Source: Candidatus Gugararchaeum adminiculabundum (GTDB lineage: Archaea > Micrarchaeota > Micrarchaeia > Burarchaeales > Gugararchaeaceae). Taken from it: a stretch of 64,000 nucleotides of DNA. The stretch is from NCBI GenBank assembly GCA_902384795.1, contig CABMDC010000007.1, positions 79,717-143,716 on the forward strand. Direction: 5' to 3'. Shown in pieces: positions 38,686 to 48,248 of the stretch. The translations under genes were made by a program, and so were the position numbers. Position 1 is the stretch's first letter; every line of letters begins with the position of its first letter. The notes beneath the pieces are model-generated. The model did no database searches and was not told where the DNA came from. It saw nothing but the letters and a program-made list of their open reading frames with translations.

Positions 38686-40707
38686 ATGAAACTAAGCATA
38701 AGGCTGAAGGTATTGGCGCTTGTACTGGGCGTGATTTTGCTAGTTGTGCTGGTTACCTCGCTCATCTCATTTACCAGCGTTAGCGGGGAGACCAAAAAAA
38801 CAGTAGTGGAAAAGATGAGCTATGAATGCGCGGAAAAAATAAAAACAGTGGACAGGATGATGTTTGAAAGGCTGGTTGACATTGAAATGCTTTCCAGCCC
38901 GCAAAACCATGAGATGTCTAGCAGCGAGCACACGCTCGGTGAAAAAATGGACTACCTGCGCGCCCTGGAAAGGAATGTGAAATCCTATGCATCAATTTCC
39001 ATCTATGACGCCGATGGAATAAGAATCGGGGATACTCGGGGCGTGGACATTGGGCTGGATGAGTCGTCCAAGCCGTTTGTCATTGAGGCGCTGAATGGGA
39101 ATGTTTACTATTCTCCGGAGCCGGCCATGTCCCAGAGCCTGGGGATAGAGGTCATTTATTTCTCCGCACCGCTCAGGGATGAGAACGGAACCATCACCGG
39201 AGTGGTTGCAACAAGGATGCCGATCACCAAAATCACCGAGGTGCTGGGGGCAAAGGTTGAGGGGCAGCAAGTGGAGATTCTGAATGCCGAAAATGAACTC
39301 ATATTCGCGACCAATCCGCAGGAGCACGCAGGCGAGAAGGATTACCCGGTTGAAGTCTCAAAAACTCTCAGGGAGGGGAAGGAGTTCATAGGCCCGTATG
39401 AGGGGGAAGATTATGTCATTGTTGGCGCAAATGAAACAGGTTTCCTGGATTATAAGGGAAGCAACTGGCTTTTGATCGAGCACATGCCGCAGGATGTGGC
39501 ATTCGCAACGGTTGCCGAACTGCAGACCAGGTTCCTGCTCATTGCGCTGGTGCTGATTATTATTGCACTGCCGGTTTCATTGCTGGTTTCAAACTATTTC
39601 ACCACACCCATATTGAAATTGTCGGCAGCAACCGAGGAAGTTGAAAAAGGGAATTACACGGCGCGCGTGGATATCAGGACAAATGATGAGATGGAGCAAT
39701 TGGGGAATGAATTCAACAGCACCATTGAAAGGCTGGAGAAAATTGATGCCGAGCACAAGCAATTGGAAAAGGCGAAAACCGAATTCATGTCCATCACCAG
39801 CCATGAGCTCAGGAGCCCGATGACTCCGATGAAGGCGCAGCTGCAGATGCTCATGGAGGGGTATTTCGGGGAGCTTGACAAGAAGCAGAAAGAATCGCTG
39901 GACATCGTGCTCAGGAACACGGACAGGCTGGACCATATTGTGCTGGACCTGCTGGAGATTTCAAGGATTGAGGCAGCGCGGCTGAAATTCAATTTCATTG
40001 AAACTTCCCTGAATCCCTACATTGAAAGGCTGGTGAGCGAGATGGACGGGTTCATGCCTGAAAAGAAAATCGAGATTGCACTGAAGGCGGAAAAGCTTCC
40101 GGTGATGAGCGTTGACCCTGACCGGGTGATGCAGGTGTTAAGGAACCTGCTGAACAATGCGAAAAAATTCTCCAATGAGAGCAGCAAGATCCAGGTGGCT
40201 GCCGAGCTTACGCCGGAGAGGGATGAGATCCAATTCTCCGTGAAGGATTCTGGAGTGGGAATTCCGCTTGACCAGCAGAAAAGGGTTTTCGAGCCGTTCT
40301 TCCAGGCGGATAACACGCTTTCGCGGAAATTCGGGGGGACCGGGCTCGGGCTTGCGATATGCAAGGGGATAGTGGAGGCGCAGAACGGGAAGATTTGGTT
40401 TGAGAGCAAGCCAGGCAAGGGCGCCACGTTCTGGTTCACCCTGCCCCTCAAGCCGACCACTGAAATCAAGCCCATCACTTTGCTTTTCTCGCGCAAGGCA
40501 GAGGTGGAGCAGAAGGTGCAGGAAATTTTCCTGGAGTTTTTGGGGCCGCTGGGAAACAAGGAATTTGAGAGGATAAGGAGCAGGGCGATGGATTACAATG
40601 CCATGGCTAAATATGTGGCGGAACTGGAGAAGCAGGGCGTGCTGGCAAAGGGGCAGGCTGAGAAAATGAAAGCCGGGCTGGCAAGGGTTTTGGGAAACAA
40701 TCCCTAG
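38686..40707 (+). CDS. Sensor histidine kinase (dCache-like, HAMP, HisKA, HATPase)
   Basis: ITSHELRSPMTPMKAQLQML, DPDRVMQVLRNLLNNAKKF, GVGIPLDQQKRVFEPFFQ, GGTGLGLAICKGIVEAQNG. Confidence 0.95.
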   Translation: MKLSIRLKVLALVLGVILLVVLVTSLISFTSVSGETKKTVVEKMSYECAEKIKTVDRMMFERLVDIEMLSSPQNHEMSSSEHTLGEKMDYLRALERNVKSYASISIYDADGIRIGDTRGVDIGLDESSKPFVIEALNGNVYYSPEPAMSQSLGIEVIYFSAPLRDENGTITGVVATRMPITKITEVLGAKVEGQQVEILNAENELIFATNPQEHAGEKDYPVEVSKTLREGKEFIGPYEGEDYVIVGANETGFLDYKGSNWLLIEHMPQDVAFATVAELQTRFLLIALVLIIIALPVSLLVSNYFTTPILKLSAATEEVEKGNYTARVDIRTNDEMEQLGNEFNSTIERLEKIDAEHKQLEKAKTEFMSITSHELRSPMTPMKAQLQMLMEGYFGELDKKQKESLDIVLRNTDRLDHIVLDLLEISRIEAARLKFNFIETSLNPYIERLVSEMDGFMPEKKIEIALKAEKLPVMSVDPDRVMQVLRNLLNNAKKFSNESSKIQVAAELTPERDEIQFSVKDSGVGIPLDQQKRVFEPFFQADNTLSRKFGGTGLGLAICKGIVEAQNGKIWFESKPGKGATFWFTLPLKPTTEIKPITLLFSRKAEVEQKVQEIFLEFLGPLGNKEFERIRSRAMDYNAMAKYVAELEKQGVLAKGQAEKMKAGLARVLGNNP

Positions 40708-40826
40708 AGGGAGAATGAAGGGAGCGGAAAGAAAAAATAAGAGAGTTTAAATACAATGCAAAAACAATAATCGGGAAACAATGAGGGAGAAAAACAAAAA
40801 ATAGATGGAATAAAACTGAGACGGGG

Positions 40827-41507
40827 ATGAAGGATTTGCTGGAAAGAATCGGGATGACAAAGGAAAAACAAGGCGCAACAGCGCTCGCTTTGGCCATGAC
40901 CGTGATTGTCTTGGCACTGGTAATAATAATGGGCTGGGTTCTCAGCATGCCTTTTTTCATCAATCCCATCCCGAGCCTTCCTGCGATCAAGTTCAATGCC
41001 GCGCTCTGCGCCCTGCTCTTGGGAATGGCGCTGGGCATGATGGCGAATAGGGTGCGCACCATGAACGCCGAGCGGATTGACGTAGGAATGCCCCTGATAG
41101 TCATGCTCGTGATTCTTCTCATGCTTCCAAGCATGCTTGCCATGATGTTTAACACGCAGACCGGATTTGAGCAGTTCTTCCTGCAGCTGCTTGCGGAAAA
41201 AGGAGCGACCACTGCGGCTGGGAGAGTGCCTTTCGCCGCTGCCGCTACATTCGTGATGACCGCGTTGTTTTTCTTTTTAATGTTCCTGCGCCCGGGCACT
41301 GAGAAATACGCAAAGCCATTTGGCGCACTGCTGGCGATTGCCGGAATTGCCGCGATTATCGGCTATGCCGTGAACATGCCGGCGCTCCACTACCAGCTGA
41401 ACGAGACCGATTATGGCATGTCGATTTACACCGCAATTATGTTTGTGATGATTGGAACCGGGCTTGCGCTGTTGCAAAAGCCCGGACCGGAGTTTGTCGC
41501 CCAATGA
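40827..41507 (+). CDS. Multi-TM membrane protein, hypothetical
   Basis: Several hydrophobic helices; overlaps the next gene by 4 nt. Confidence 0.65.
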   Translation: MKDLLERIGMTKEKQGATALALAMTVIVLALVIIMGWVLSMPFFINPIPSLPAIKFNAALCALLLGMALGMMANRVRTMNAERIDVGMPLIVMLVILLMLPSMLAMMFNTQTGFEQFFLQLLAEKGATTAAGRVPFAAAATFVMTALFFFLMFLRPGTEKYAKPFGALLAIAGIAAIIGYAVNMPALHYQLNETDYGMSIYTAIMFVMIGTGLALLQKPGPEFVAQ

Positions 41508-43129
41508 AACTGAGATACAGGCTTGCATTGATTGTTTTCCTCCCGCTTTTGCTAGTGCTTACCTACCAGGTAGGCGCGTACCAGTCGGTTATCGGCCAGG
41601 TGGCAGCGCAGGATGCCGCCATAGCCCAGTTAAACAGCGAGATCCTGGATATAAACGCAGTGCAGCAGGCGACCATGGATGTCGGAAACGCAAGAGATGA
41701 CGCGATACTTGCACTGATTTCCGGGGATAGCAAAGGCGCTGCGGAACAGTTGCGGATGCTTGAAGGATTCGAGCAGGTGCGCTTGGATGCGATGGCGCAG
41801 ATGGAGAAGGATGAGGCTGGCGCGGCCGTTGATGAAGAGAAGAAAAATCTCCAGGAACGGATGAAAGCGGACGTGCTGAAATCGGATGCAAGCGATGCCG
41901 AATTCGGGAAAAAACTGAAGCTTCTGGCGCAGGAGCCGGATGAGGCGAAAAGGCGGGTCGGAATCGTGGATGCGATTGAAACCTACGACAATGCGGTCGA
42001 CCCGGTAAATTCCGACCTTATGAATGGAATGCAAGCGCGCGCGAAAAAAGTCACTGGCGAGATAGCGGGCAGGCAGGCCGAAATTGCAAGGGAAAAGGAG
42101 GAAGGCCTGAGACTGCTCTATATTGTGGCGATCACCTCCATAGTGATATTCGGCGTTGTGATCCTTTCCATAGATGCGACCGTCAACGCCCCTGTAAGGA
42201 ACATAACCGATTCGGTCAGGAAAATAACAAAAGGGGATTTTGACGTCAGCATCCGCAGGGTCACAATTACTGAACTGGAAGATCTCGGGGAATCGCTGAA
42301 CAGGGTGCTGGCCAGCTTCAAACTCGCAGTACTGAGGGCCGGGATGACCCGGGAGGACATGGGAATCGGCGAGGCGCTGAAAGCCAAGGAGGAGGCGGAG
42401 AACAGATACCGGGCGCTTTATGAAAGCTCGGCTGACGCGCTGATGACCATTGAGCCGCCGGACTGGAAATTCACCGCAGGAAACCAGGCAGCGGTCAGGC
42501 TTTACGGGGTGAAGGATGAACAGGAATTGACCGCGCTCGGGCCCTGGGATGTTTCACCCGAATTCCAGCCGGACGGCAAGCGTTCTTCTGACATGGCAAA
42601 GAAGATGATTGAAAAGGCGATGAAGGAAGGGAGTTCATTCTTTGAATGGACGCACAGAAAATATAGGGGGGAGAGTTTCCCGTCCACAGTGCTTCTTACA
42701 CGCGTAAAAATTGGCGGGAAGGATGTGGTGCAGGCAACCGTGAGGGACATCAGTGAAAGAAAGAGGGCGGAGGAGGAATTGCTGCGGTCCAAAACCCTAA
42801 CCCAGGCAGCGCTGGATGCCGTCACAGACATATTTTATGTGTTTGAGCTGGGTGGCAACTTCAAGCTGTGGAACCGAAAGCTGAAGGAGGTTAGCGAATA
42901 TAGCGACAGGGAACTGGCAACCATGAATCCGAGGAATTTGCTTTCAGGAAAAGATCTGGAACTAATGCTGGTGGGCATTGCAAAAGCGGTGAAGGAAGGT
43001 TCCGGGGTTGTCAGGGCAAATCTTACGACCAAGAGCGGAAAACGCATTCCCTATGAATTCACCGGAGCGGTGGTGAAGGACGCCGATGGAAAGATGATTG
43101 GCATGGCCGGAAGCGGAAGAAAAATCTGA
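41504..43129 (+). CDS. Membrane sensor: 4HB-like sensor, HAMP, two PAS domains, no kinase domain
   Basis: N-term TM, second TM, HAMP-like VNAPVRNITDSVRKITKGDFDV, PAS/PAC segments (VRDISERKRAEEELLRSK). Confidence 0.75.
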   Translation: MKLRYRLALIVFLPLLLVLTYQVGAYQSVIGQVAAQDAAIAQLNSEILDINAVQQATMDVGNARDDAILALISGDSKGAAEQLRMLEGFEQVRLDAMAQMEKDEAGAAVDEEKKNLQERMKADVLKSDASDAEFGKKLKLLAQEPDEAKRRVGIVDAIETYDNAVDPVNSDLMNGMQARAKKVTGEIAGRQAEIAREKEEGLRLLYIVAITSIVIFGVVILSIDATVNAPVRNITDSVRKITKGDFDVSIRRVTITELEDLGESLNRVLASFKLAVLRAGMTREDMGIGEALKAKEEAENRYRALYESSADALMTIEPPDWKFTAGNQAAVRLYGVKDEQELTALGPWDVSPEFQPDGKRSSDMAKKMIEKAMKEGSSFFEWTHRKYRGESFPSTVLLTRVKIGGKDVVQATVRDISERKRAEEELLRSKTLTQAALDAVTDIFYVFELGGNFKLWNRKLKEVSEYSDRELATMNPRNLLSGKDLELMLVGIAKAVKEGSGVVRANLTTKSGKRIPYEFTGAVVKDADGKMIGMAGSGRKI

Positions 43130-43265
43130 GTTGAAAGCGAGAAGGCCGCGTAATTCTCTTTTGTTTATTTTTCTTATTGACTAAATTTCGTTTTTCTTTT
43201 TCTAAAAGAAAAGGGCCGAGGTTATACAAAATGTTTATATGCTCCCTAGGAGTGAAATAGCAACT

Positions 43266-43820
43266 ATGAAAATCAAGGGGAAATTGCTACAGGGAAAAGT
43301 TACTCTGCTTCTTGTGCCGAGCCATAAGTATGAGAATGTGGTCATGGACGTGGCAAAGGAGCTGGAAGAGCACAAAGTTTGCTATGTGAACCTTAGCCGG
43401 ACCCATGGCGCGCACACAAAAAACCTCAAAGCGAACGGGATAAACGCAAGGGGCACTACTTACATAAACGCCATTTCAGAAGCAACCACTGCGAGAGTTG
43501 CCGTGGGGCAGCAGCCGAATGGGCACTATTCCGTAAGCTCGCCGGGCGCGTTTACCGAGATTTCGGTCCAGGTCAGCAAGGTGCTGAAAAAGAACTGCGA
43601 ATACCTTGTGCTTGACCAGCTGACAAACCTTGTGGGCTACCAAGATAAGACAAAGGTGATTAAGCTCGTTTCAAACATCGCAAAGCAGGCAAGGCAGAAC
43701 GGGGCAAAGGCCGTTTTCTATGCGCTGGACAGCGAGGAGCACCAGGACATGATAAAGGAATGTGGTGCGTGCGTTGACAATGTGATAAGGATAGAAAACG
43801 TAAAAGCCGGAAGAGTATAG
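43266..43820 (+). CDS. Degenerate KaiC/RecA-fold protein lacking Walker A, paralog of 37031..37558
   Basis: LVPSHKYENVVMDVAKEL... CEYLVLDQLTNLVGYQDK; TATA-like tgtttatatgc ~36 nt upstream of MKIKGK. Confidence 0.65.
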   Translation: MKIKGKLLQGKVTLLLVPSHKYENVVMDVAKELEEHKVCYVNLSRTHGAHTKNLKANGINARGTTYINAISEATTARVAVGQQPNGHYSVSSPGAFTEISVQVSKVLKKNCEYLVLDQLTNLVGYQDKTKVIKLVSNIAKQARQNGAKAVFYALDSEEHQDMIKECGACVDNVIRIENVKAGRV

Positions 43821-43846
43821 GAGTATGTCCTCAAAACTTTATAGTT

Positions 43847-44728
43847 TCAGAATTTCTTTGACCTTGATGCTTCTATGTCCCTGAGCTTTTGTATGAATAG
43901 CAGGCTGCTCAGGATTATTATTGCGCGGCTGGCCTGGTAAAAGAAGTCAAGCAGGCCCATGGGAAGATAGGAAACACCTATTACTGAGGAAAGATAACCG
44001 AGGTTGGCCATGCCATTGATTGCCACTGCCACTGAAAGCAGGATGAAAGGGATTTCCAATTCTCCGCCAACCAATAGGATAAGCAGGAGAAGGGAAATGA
44101 TGAACAGGGAAAAGTCCACTGCAAGATGAAGGTAAAAGAACAGCTTCTGGCTCTGGGAAAGCGATGATGTTGCAAGCGGGATTATTAGGAAGCCGAAGAG
44201 CATCAGGCCGGCTATGAACGAGGCTGCAAGAACAAGGTACAGGGCAGGGGCCGCATCCTTCAGGGATTTGACATTGGACTCAAGAAGCCCGCCTTTGCGC
44301 GAAAGGATGACGGAGCAGTAGCGCAGATTGATGAACAGCGCGGTTCCGAGGAATAAATCTCCGAGGAAAACGGCAATTTCCCTTGGCGCGGGGAAAGTGG
44401 AAATTTCAGGGGATTGAAGCGAAATCACATCGGCAACAAGCCAGAATAACATGCCCAGGGAAATTAGCACCCAGACCTTTTTTTCCACCGAACCCTGGCG
44501 GGTCATTCGATAGGCCAGAAAGACCCCCAGGAATGCCAGGAGGGAAATCAGAATCCCAAGGGATGTCTGGAAAAGCGAGAATTCCGGCTTTCCCAGGAAA
44601 AACAGGAATTCCAAAAACATTAGTTCAACAAAGGTTATTGCGCCGATTATTGAGAGCTGCCGGCTGTCCATAGGGACTAGTTGCCAGAGGGCCGAATTTA
44701 AAGCTTTTGCATCGCGGACTTTACACAA
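43847..44728 (-). CDS. Multi-TM membrane protein, hypothetical
   Basis: Many hydrophobic helices. Confidence 0.6.
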   Translation of the reverse strand: MCKVRDAKALNSALWQLVPMDSRQLSIIGAITFVELMFLEFLFFLGKPEFSLFQTSLGILISLLAFLGVFLAYRMTRQGSVEKKVWVLISLGMLFWLVADVISLQSPEISTFPAPREIAVFLGDLFLGTALFINLRYCSVILSRKGGLLESNVKSLKDAAPALYLVLAASFIAGLMLFGFLIIPLATSSLSQSQKLFFYLHLAVDFSLFIISLLLLILLVGGELEIPFILLSVAVAINGMANLGYLSSVIGVSYLPMGLLDFFYQASRAIIILSSLLFIQKLRDIEASRSKKF

Positions 44729-45648
44729 AATTCCAGGGCTTCTTTTTCCTTTGAAACATTGTTGGTGGTCAGGCCTGCCGCTGGCGGATGCCCGCCCCCG
44801 CTCCCCCCGAATTTCCTGGAAGCCTGGTGCATTATTTCCGCCAGATTGAGCATGTGCTCCATGCCCTGGCGCATTCTGCCTGAAATTCTCAGGTCCTTTC
44901 CAACGCAGGAAACAAACGCCACATCGGCGCCCAGATCCACGAGCGAATTCGCCGCGGCCGCCTCGTTTGAGCCGATGCTGGAGAACGCGATCAGGTATTG
45001 GCCGACTTTTTCAAATTGCACGCGCTGGGCCGCCTTAAGGAGGGCGATTCGCTGGGAGAAATCCGGGCGCAAATCTATGAGTGAAAGGATGCCGTGGTAA
45101 TCCAATTTTGCTTTTTCAGCAACCGGCAAAAGTTCGGAAACCGCCTGGAAAGTGCGCTGGTTCGCTGACCTGAAAAAGAATGAATCCGCGATTATTCCAG
45201 CCAGCAGGCAAACGGCAACCTCGGGCTTCTTCACTGGTTTTATCAGCTCGTAGACTATTTCGCAGGAGGAGGAAGCCGTGTCATCAATCAGCTTTATTTT
45301 TGGCTTTACTGCGTCCAGATGCTTTGAGTGGTGGTCGATTACCAGGGAAATCTGCTGCGAGCCGATTGCTGGGAGAAGGGTGCGCGAGGCCGTGTCGATT
45401 ACGATTATTCCATCGTAGCGCGGGGCAGGTAAAATTGAATCAAGTTTCAGCCCCAGATGCTCGATCATGTTTCTTGCTTCGCGCGTGATGTGATCCTGCT
45501 TTAGAATTATTGAATTGGGAAGAACTGATTTGAGCGCAAAGGCTGCGCCGACAGCGTCCGCGTCCCCCAGGGAATGGAAAGTAATCAGAATGCGCCTGCT
45601 CCTGGAATCCCTGAGGAATTTTTTTGCTTCAAGAAAAGGAGTGCCCAT
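44698..45648 (-). CDS. DHH-family phosphoesterase (RecJ/NrnA-like)
   Basis: HSLGDADAVGAAFAL, VIDHHSKHLD, GSGGGHPPAAG. Confidence 0.9.
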   Translation of the reverse strand: MGTPFLEAKKFLRDSRSRRILITFHSLGDADAVGAAFALKSVLPNSIILKQDHITREARNMIEHLGLKLDSILPAPRYDGIIVIDTASRTLLPAIGSQQISLVIDHHSKHLDAVKPKIKLIDDTASSSCEIVYELIKPVKKPEVAVCLLAGIIADSFFFRSANQRTFQAVSELLPVAEKAKLDYHGILSLIDLRPDFSQRIALLKAAQRVQFEKVGQYLIAFSSIGSNEAAAANSLVDLGADVAFVSCVGKDLRISGRMRQGMEHMLNLAEIMHQASRKFGGSGGGHPPAAGLTTNNVSKEKEALEFCVKSAMQKL

Positions 45649-45651
45649 GGC

Positions 45652-46005
45652 TCAGTTTGCTCCGGCTTTTTCGGATGCCTCTTCCAGGACTTTCTTCAGC
45701 TCGTTCAACCTTCCTTTTGCCTTTTCCTCCTGCTTGTCAAGGATCGAAACCCTTGTTTCCAGGAACTTGGTCTTTTCACCGAGCTCTTTTTCAGCCTCCG
45801 CCTTGGAGGTTTTTACCAGAATCGGGCCCCGCGCCATGTAAACTTCTCCGCCCTTCTTTAGCAGATCCAGGGCGCCTTTTGCCTCGTCGCCTTCAACCTT
45901 TGCCTGCTGCTTTTGCATCATGATTGTCTGCAGCTGGCGCTGAAGCACCTGGAATTCCGCGACTTCCTTTTCAAATTCTTTTCCAACTTCTGCCATGTAA
46001 TTCAC
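45652..46005 (-). CDS. pfdB: Prefoldin beta subunit
   Basis: Coiled coil FQVLQRQLQTIMMQKQQ...EVYMARGPILVKTSKAEAEKELGEKTKFLETRV; synteny. Confidence 0.85.
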   Translation of the reverse strand: MNYMAEVGKEFEKEVAEFQVLQRQLQTIMMQKQQAKVEGDEAKGALDLLKKGGEVYMARGPILVKTSKAEAEKELGEKTKFLETRVSILDKQEEKAKGRLNELKKVLEEASEKAGAN

Positions 46006-46062
46006 CTTCCTTGATTAATCGTGAAATCATTATTCTTATTGCTCATCTTCATTTTTCTTTTC

Positions 46063-46416
46063 CTATTCATCGGCTGTTTCTTCCACTGATTCTATCCCCT
46101 CAAAAATGTACAGCAAGCGGATATAAGAGTTTAACGCAGCGCGGAGCACCGGCAAATCATCCGCTTCCAGCGAAATCTCCAGCGTGTTTCCTTTTGAAGC
46201 AACCGATGCCCGGCATCTTTTCTTGAATTCGGTTTCCTGCAAAAGAGAATCCTTTGCGTTTTGAGCCAGCTTTGAATTCTTGAATGTGATGCGCATGGAC
46301 GAGGTAAAACGGGGGGCGGGGCAGAGCTGCTGGGGACGGGCGCGAGACCTGGGCCTTTTGCCTGTGAGTTTTTTGTTTGCATTTGTTTTGCTTTTTGTTT
46401 TTGTTGTTTTTGCCAT
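46063..46416 (-). CDS. pcc1: KEOPS subunit Pcc1-like protein with basic N-terminal extension
   Basis: ASVASKGNTLEISLEADDLPVLRAALNSYIRLLYIFEGI; synteny. Confidence 0.7.
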   Translation of the reverse strand: MAKTTKTKSKTNANKKLTGKRPRSRARPQQLCPAPRFTSSMRITFKNSKLAQNAKDSLLQETEFKKRCRASVASKGNTLEISLEADDLPVLRAALNSYIRLLYIFEGIESVEETADE

Positions 46417-46434
46417 TTTAATTCCTCTTTTTCC

Positions 46435-46941
46435 CTAAACTTCTTTCTCTTCTTTTTCCTTGTTGTCAACCCATTCAATTTTCAGCGAGAGCTTTTTCTG
46501 CCAGCTGGAGAAAATTAGCTCCTTTTGTGATGCTGAAATTTTCACGCAATCGTCGTCTCCGTCGACTTCCGGCTCTGGCAGGCCGAAAAGTTTTTTCAAT
46601 TCACTAGCGCAGGCGCCCGTGACTGTTGCGTCCGTGAAATTTGATTTGAGCTGCTTGAAATTTGAGTCTAAAATTTTCGGCGCGCCCTTTATCATGAGCG
46701 TGGGCGTGCACCATTCCCAGGAATCGCGGCTGATTTCAATGAGCACTATTTTCTCCGGGTTGCCGTGGGATTCGTAAACCATCAAAAGCCGTGTTTTGCC
46801 CAGCTCCCTTGCCTTTTCAACAAAGTCGCCTACTCCCGCCTTTCCCCTGTTTTCATACTTGCCAAAGGGAAGAAAAAAAGCGAGCGCCCTGCAAAGGCGC
46901 TTGGTCAGCACTCCGGGTTTCCTGCTCGTGGTTACAAGCAT
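46435..46941 (-). CDS. Brix-domain (Imp4-like) rRNA processing protein
   Basis: LVTTSRKPGVLTKRLCRALAFFLPFGKYENRG...; synteny. Confidence 0.8.
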   Translation of the reverse strand: MLVTTSRKPGVLTKRLCRALAFFLPFGKYENRGKAGVGDFVEKARELGKTRLLMVYESHGNPEKIVLIEISRDSWEWCTPTLMIKGAPKILDSNFKQLKSNFTDATVTGACASELKKLFGLPEPEVDGDDDCVKISASQKELIFSSWQKKLSLKIEWVDNKEKEEKEV

Positions 46942-46994
46942 CGGGAATTACCTGCCGATGGATCGGCTTCAGCTAAATCTGGATGCAATTGCAA

Positions 46995-47126
46995 CTAATC
47001 AGCTTCTACATCCTTTGCAATCGGTGGCCTTTCCTTGAAAAGCACCCTGCAGCCGCAGTAGGGGCATCTTACGAAATTCTGCTCCAGGCTTTTTACATTC
47101 TTTTTGCAACGCCAGCAAACATACAC
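46995..47126 (-). CDS. rpoP: DNA-directed RNA polymerase subunit P (Rpb12-like), GTG start
   Basis: (M)YVCWRCKKNVKSLEQNFVRCPYCGCRVLFKERPPIAKDVEAD*; not in the ORF track. Confidence 0.9.
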   Translation of the reverse strand: MYVCWRCKKNVKSLEQNFVRCPYCGCRVLFKERPPIAKDVEAD

Positions 47127-47162
47127 TCAAATCACCTTTTTTGTTTGTAAACTCAAACTCAT

Positions 47163-47408
47163 TCACTTGCTTGACTGCTTCAGGTCGCGGATGGTCTGCA
47201 GGCTCGATTCTCCCGCAGGGGTTGACAGCACATACGCGCCGCCTGCGATTTTTGCCTCGCATGAGCGGCACTGCCACTGCGCGTTTCCCTTGCGCTTCAC
47301 GTTTTTCTTTCCGCACCGCGGGCACACATACTTCGCAGTGCGCATGCCTTCGACCTTGTTATAGCGCTTCCTTAGCTCTCCACCGTATCTTACGTCATGC
47401 TTTGCCAT
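47163..47408 (-). CDS. rpl37ae: Ribosomal protein L37Ae
   Basis: KYVCPRCGKKNVKRKGNAQWQCRSCEAKIAGGAYVLSTPAG. Confidence 0.95.
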   Translation of the reverse strand: MAKHDVRYGGELRKRYNKVEGMRTAKYVCPRCGKKNVKRKGNAQWQCRSCEAKIAGGAYVLSTPAGESSLQTIRDLKQSSK

Positions 47409-47458
47409 GTTCTACACCCCAATGAAATCAATTTGTCATTTTGTCATTTATTTATTTG

Positions 47459-48247
47459 CTACTGCTCGAGCAGGCTTCGGAGCTCCCTTCCTTTCTTGAA
47501 CGAAAGGTCGGCGATTTCCAGCAGCTCGTCCTTGGTTACTGCGACAGGGCCGGATTTCTGGCCTGCGCAGATGTGCTCGGGCGTTGTCGCGATTGTCACC
47601 CTGCCTTCCATGGCAGCTTCCTCGGCTAGTGTCGGGTCAAGGAGGAAATGCTTGCCAACTTTGGCAACGGTGCATGCAACAACGGTATTCTTAAGCGGCA
47701 ATTGCCTGTTCGATTCGTCGCTTATGACTTTCTCGTCCTCATACCTTGGCATCTTGGCGTTCATCAGCGCCGCCATTCCTGCGAGCGCGCCCGCGTCAAT
47801 CAGGTTGCCGTCATGGTCGAGTACGTACAAATCAAGGTAAAGCATCCAGACTTTTTCCTCGTTTATGTAGAATGATTTGAAGTCCAGCGTTTCCGAGCTT
47901 CGGATTCCGCGGTCAACCACGCGCGCGAATTCGATCGAGCCTTCACGCGGAGGGCCGGTCTCGAATTTCGGGCTAGCGAGCGGAGGCCATTCGGAATTGG
48001 TTGAGAGGACCCCCTCGGTCGGCTTGTCCGGGTAGGGCGTCCCCACTCCGAATTTGACAGCAGCCAATACCTGGGTTTTCCCAACTATGGCGAGCGCGCT
48101 TCCTTCCGCGCTCTGGAGCACGCCTTTCTCAACCGAGATCGAGCGGTACTCGTCATTCTTCCTTCCATCCTCGCGCTTTCCTTCTGCGAGAAGCCTTGTC
48201 ACATAATCTTTTTTTACAACATCAAGAATGTCCATGCAAAACACCAA
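47459..48247 (-). CDS. rrp42: Exosome subunit Rrp42
   Basis: RNase PH fold; position after Rrp41 in superoperon. Confidence 0.95.
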   Translation of the reverse strand: MVFCMDILDVVKKDYVTRLLAEGKREDGRKNDEYRSISVEKGVLQSAEGSALAIVGKTQVLAAVKFGVGTPYPDKPTEGVLSTNSEWPPLASPKFETGPPREGSIEFARVVDRGIRSSETLDFKSFYINEEKVWMLYLDLYVLDHDGNLIDAGALAGMAALMNAKMPRYEDEKVISDESNRQLPLKNTVVACTVAKVGKHFLLDPTLAEEAAMEGRVTIATTPEHICAGQKSGPVAVTKDELLEIADLSFKKGRELRSLLEQ

Positions 48248-48248
48248 C

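Noticed and set aside
34918-43820. A circadian Kai clock
   Set aside because: Only a single-domain KaiC-like ATPase is present. No KaiA/KaiB and no tandem KaiC domains; archaeal KaiC-like proteins are usually unrelated to clocks.
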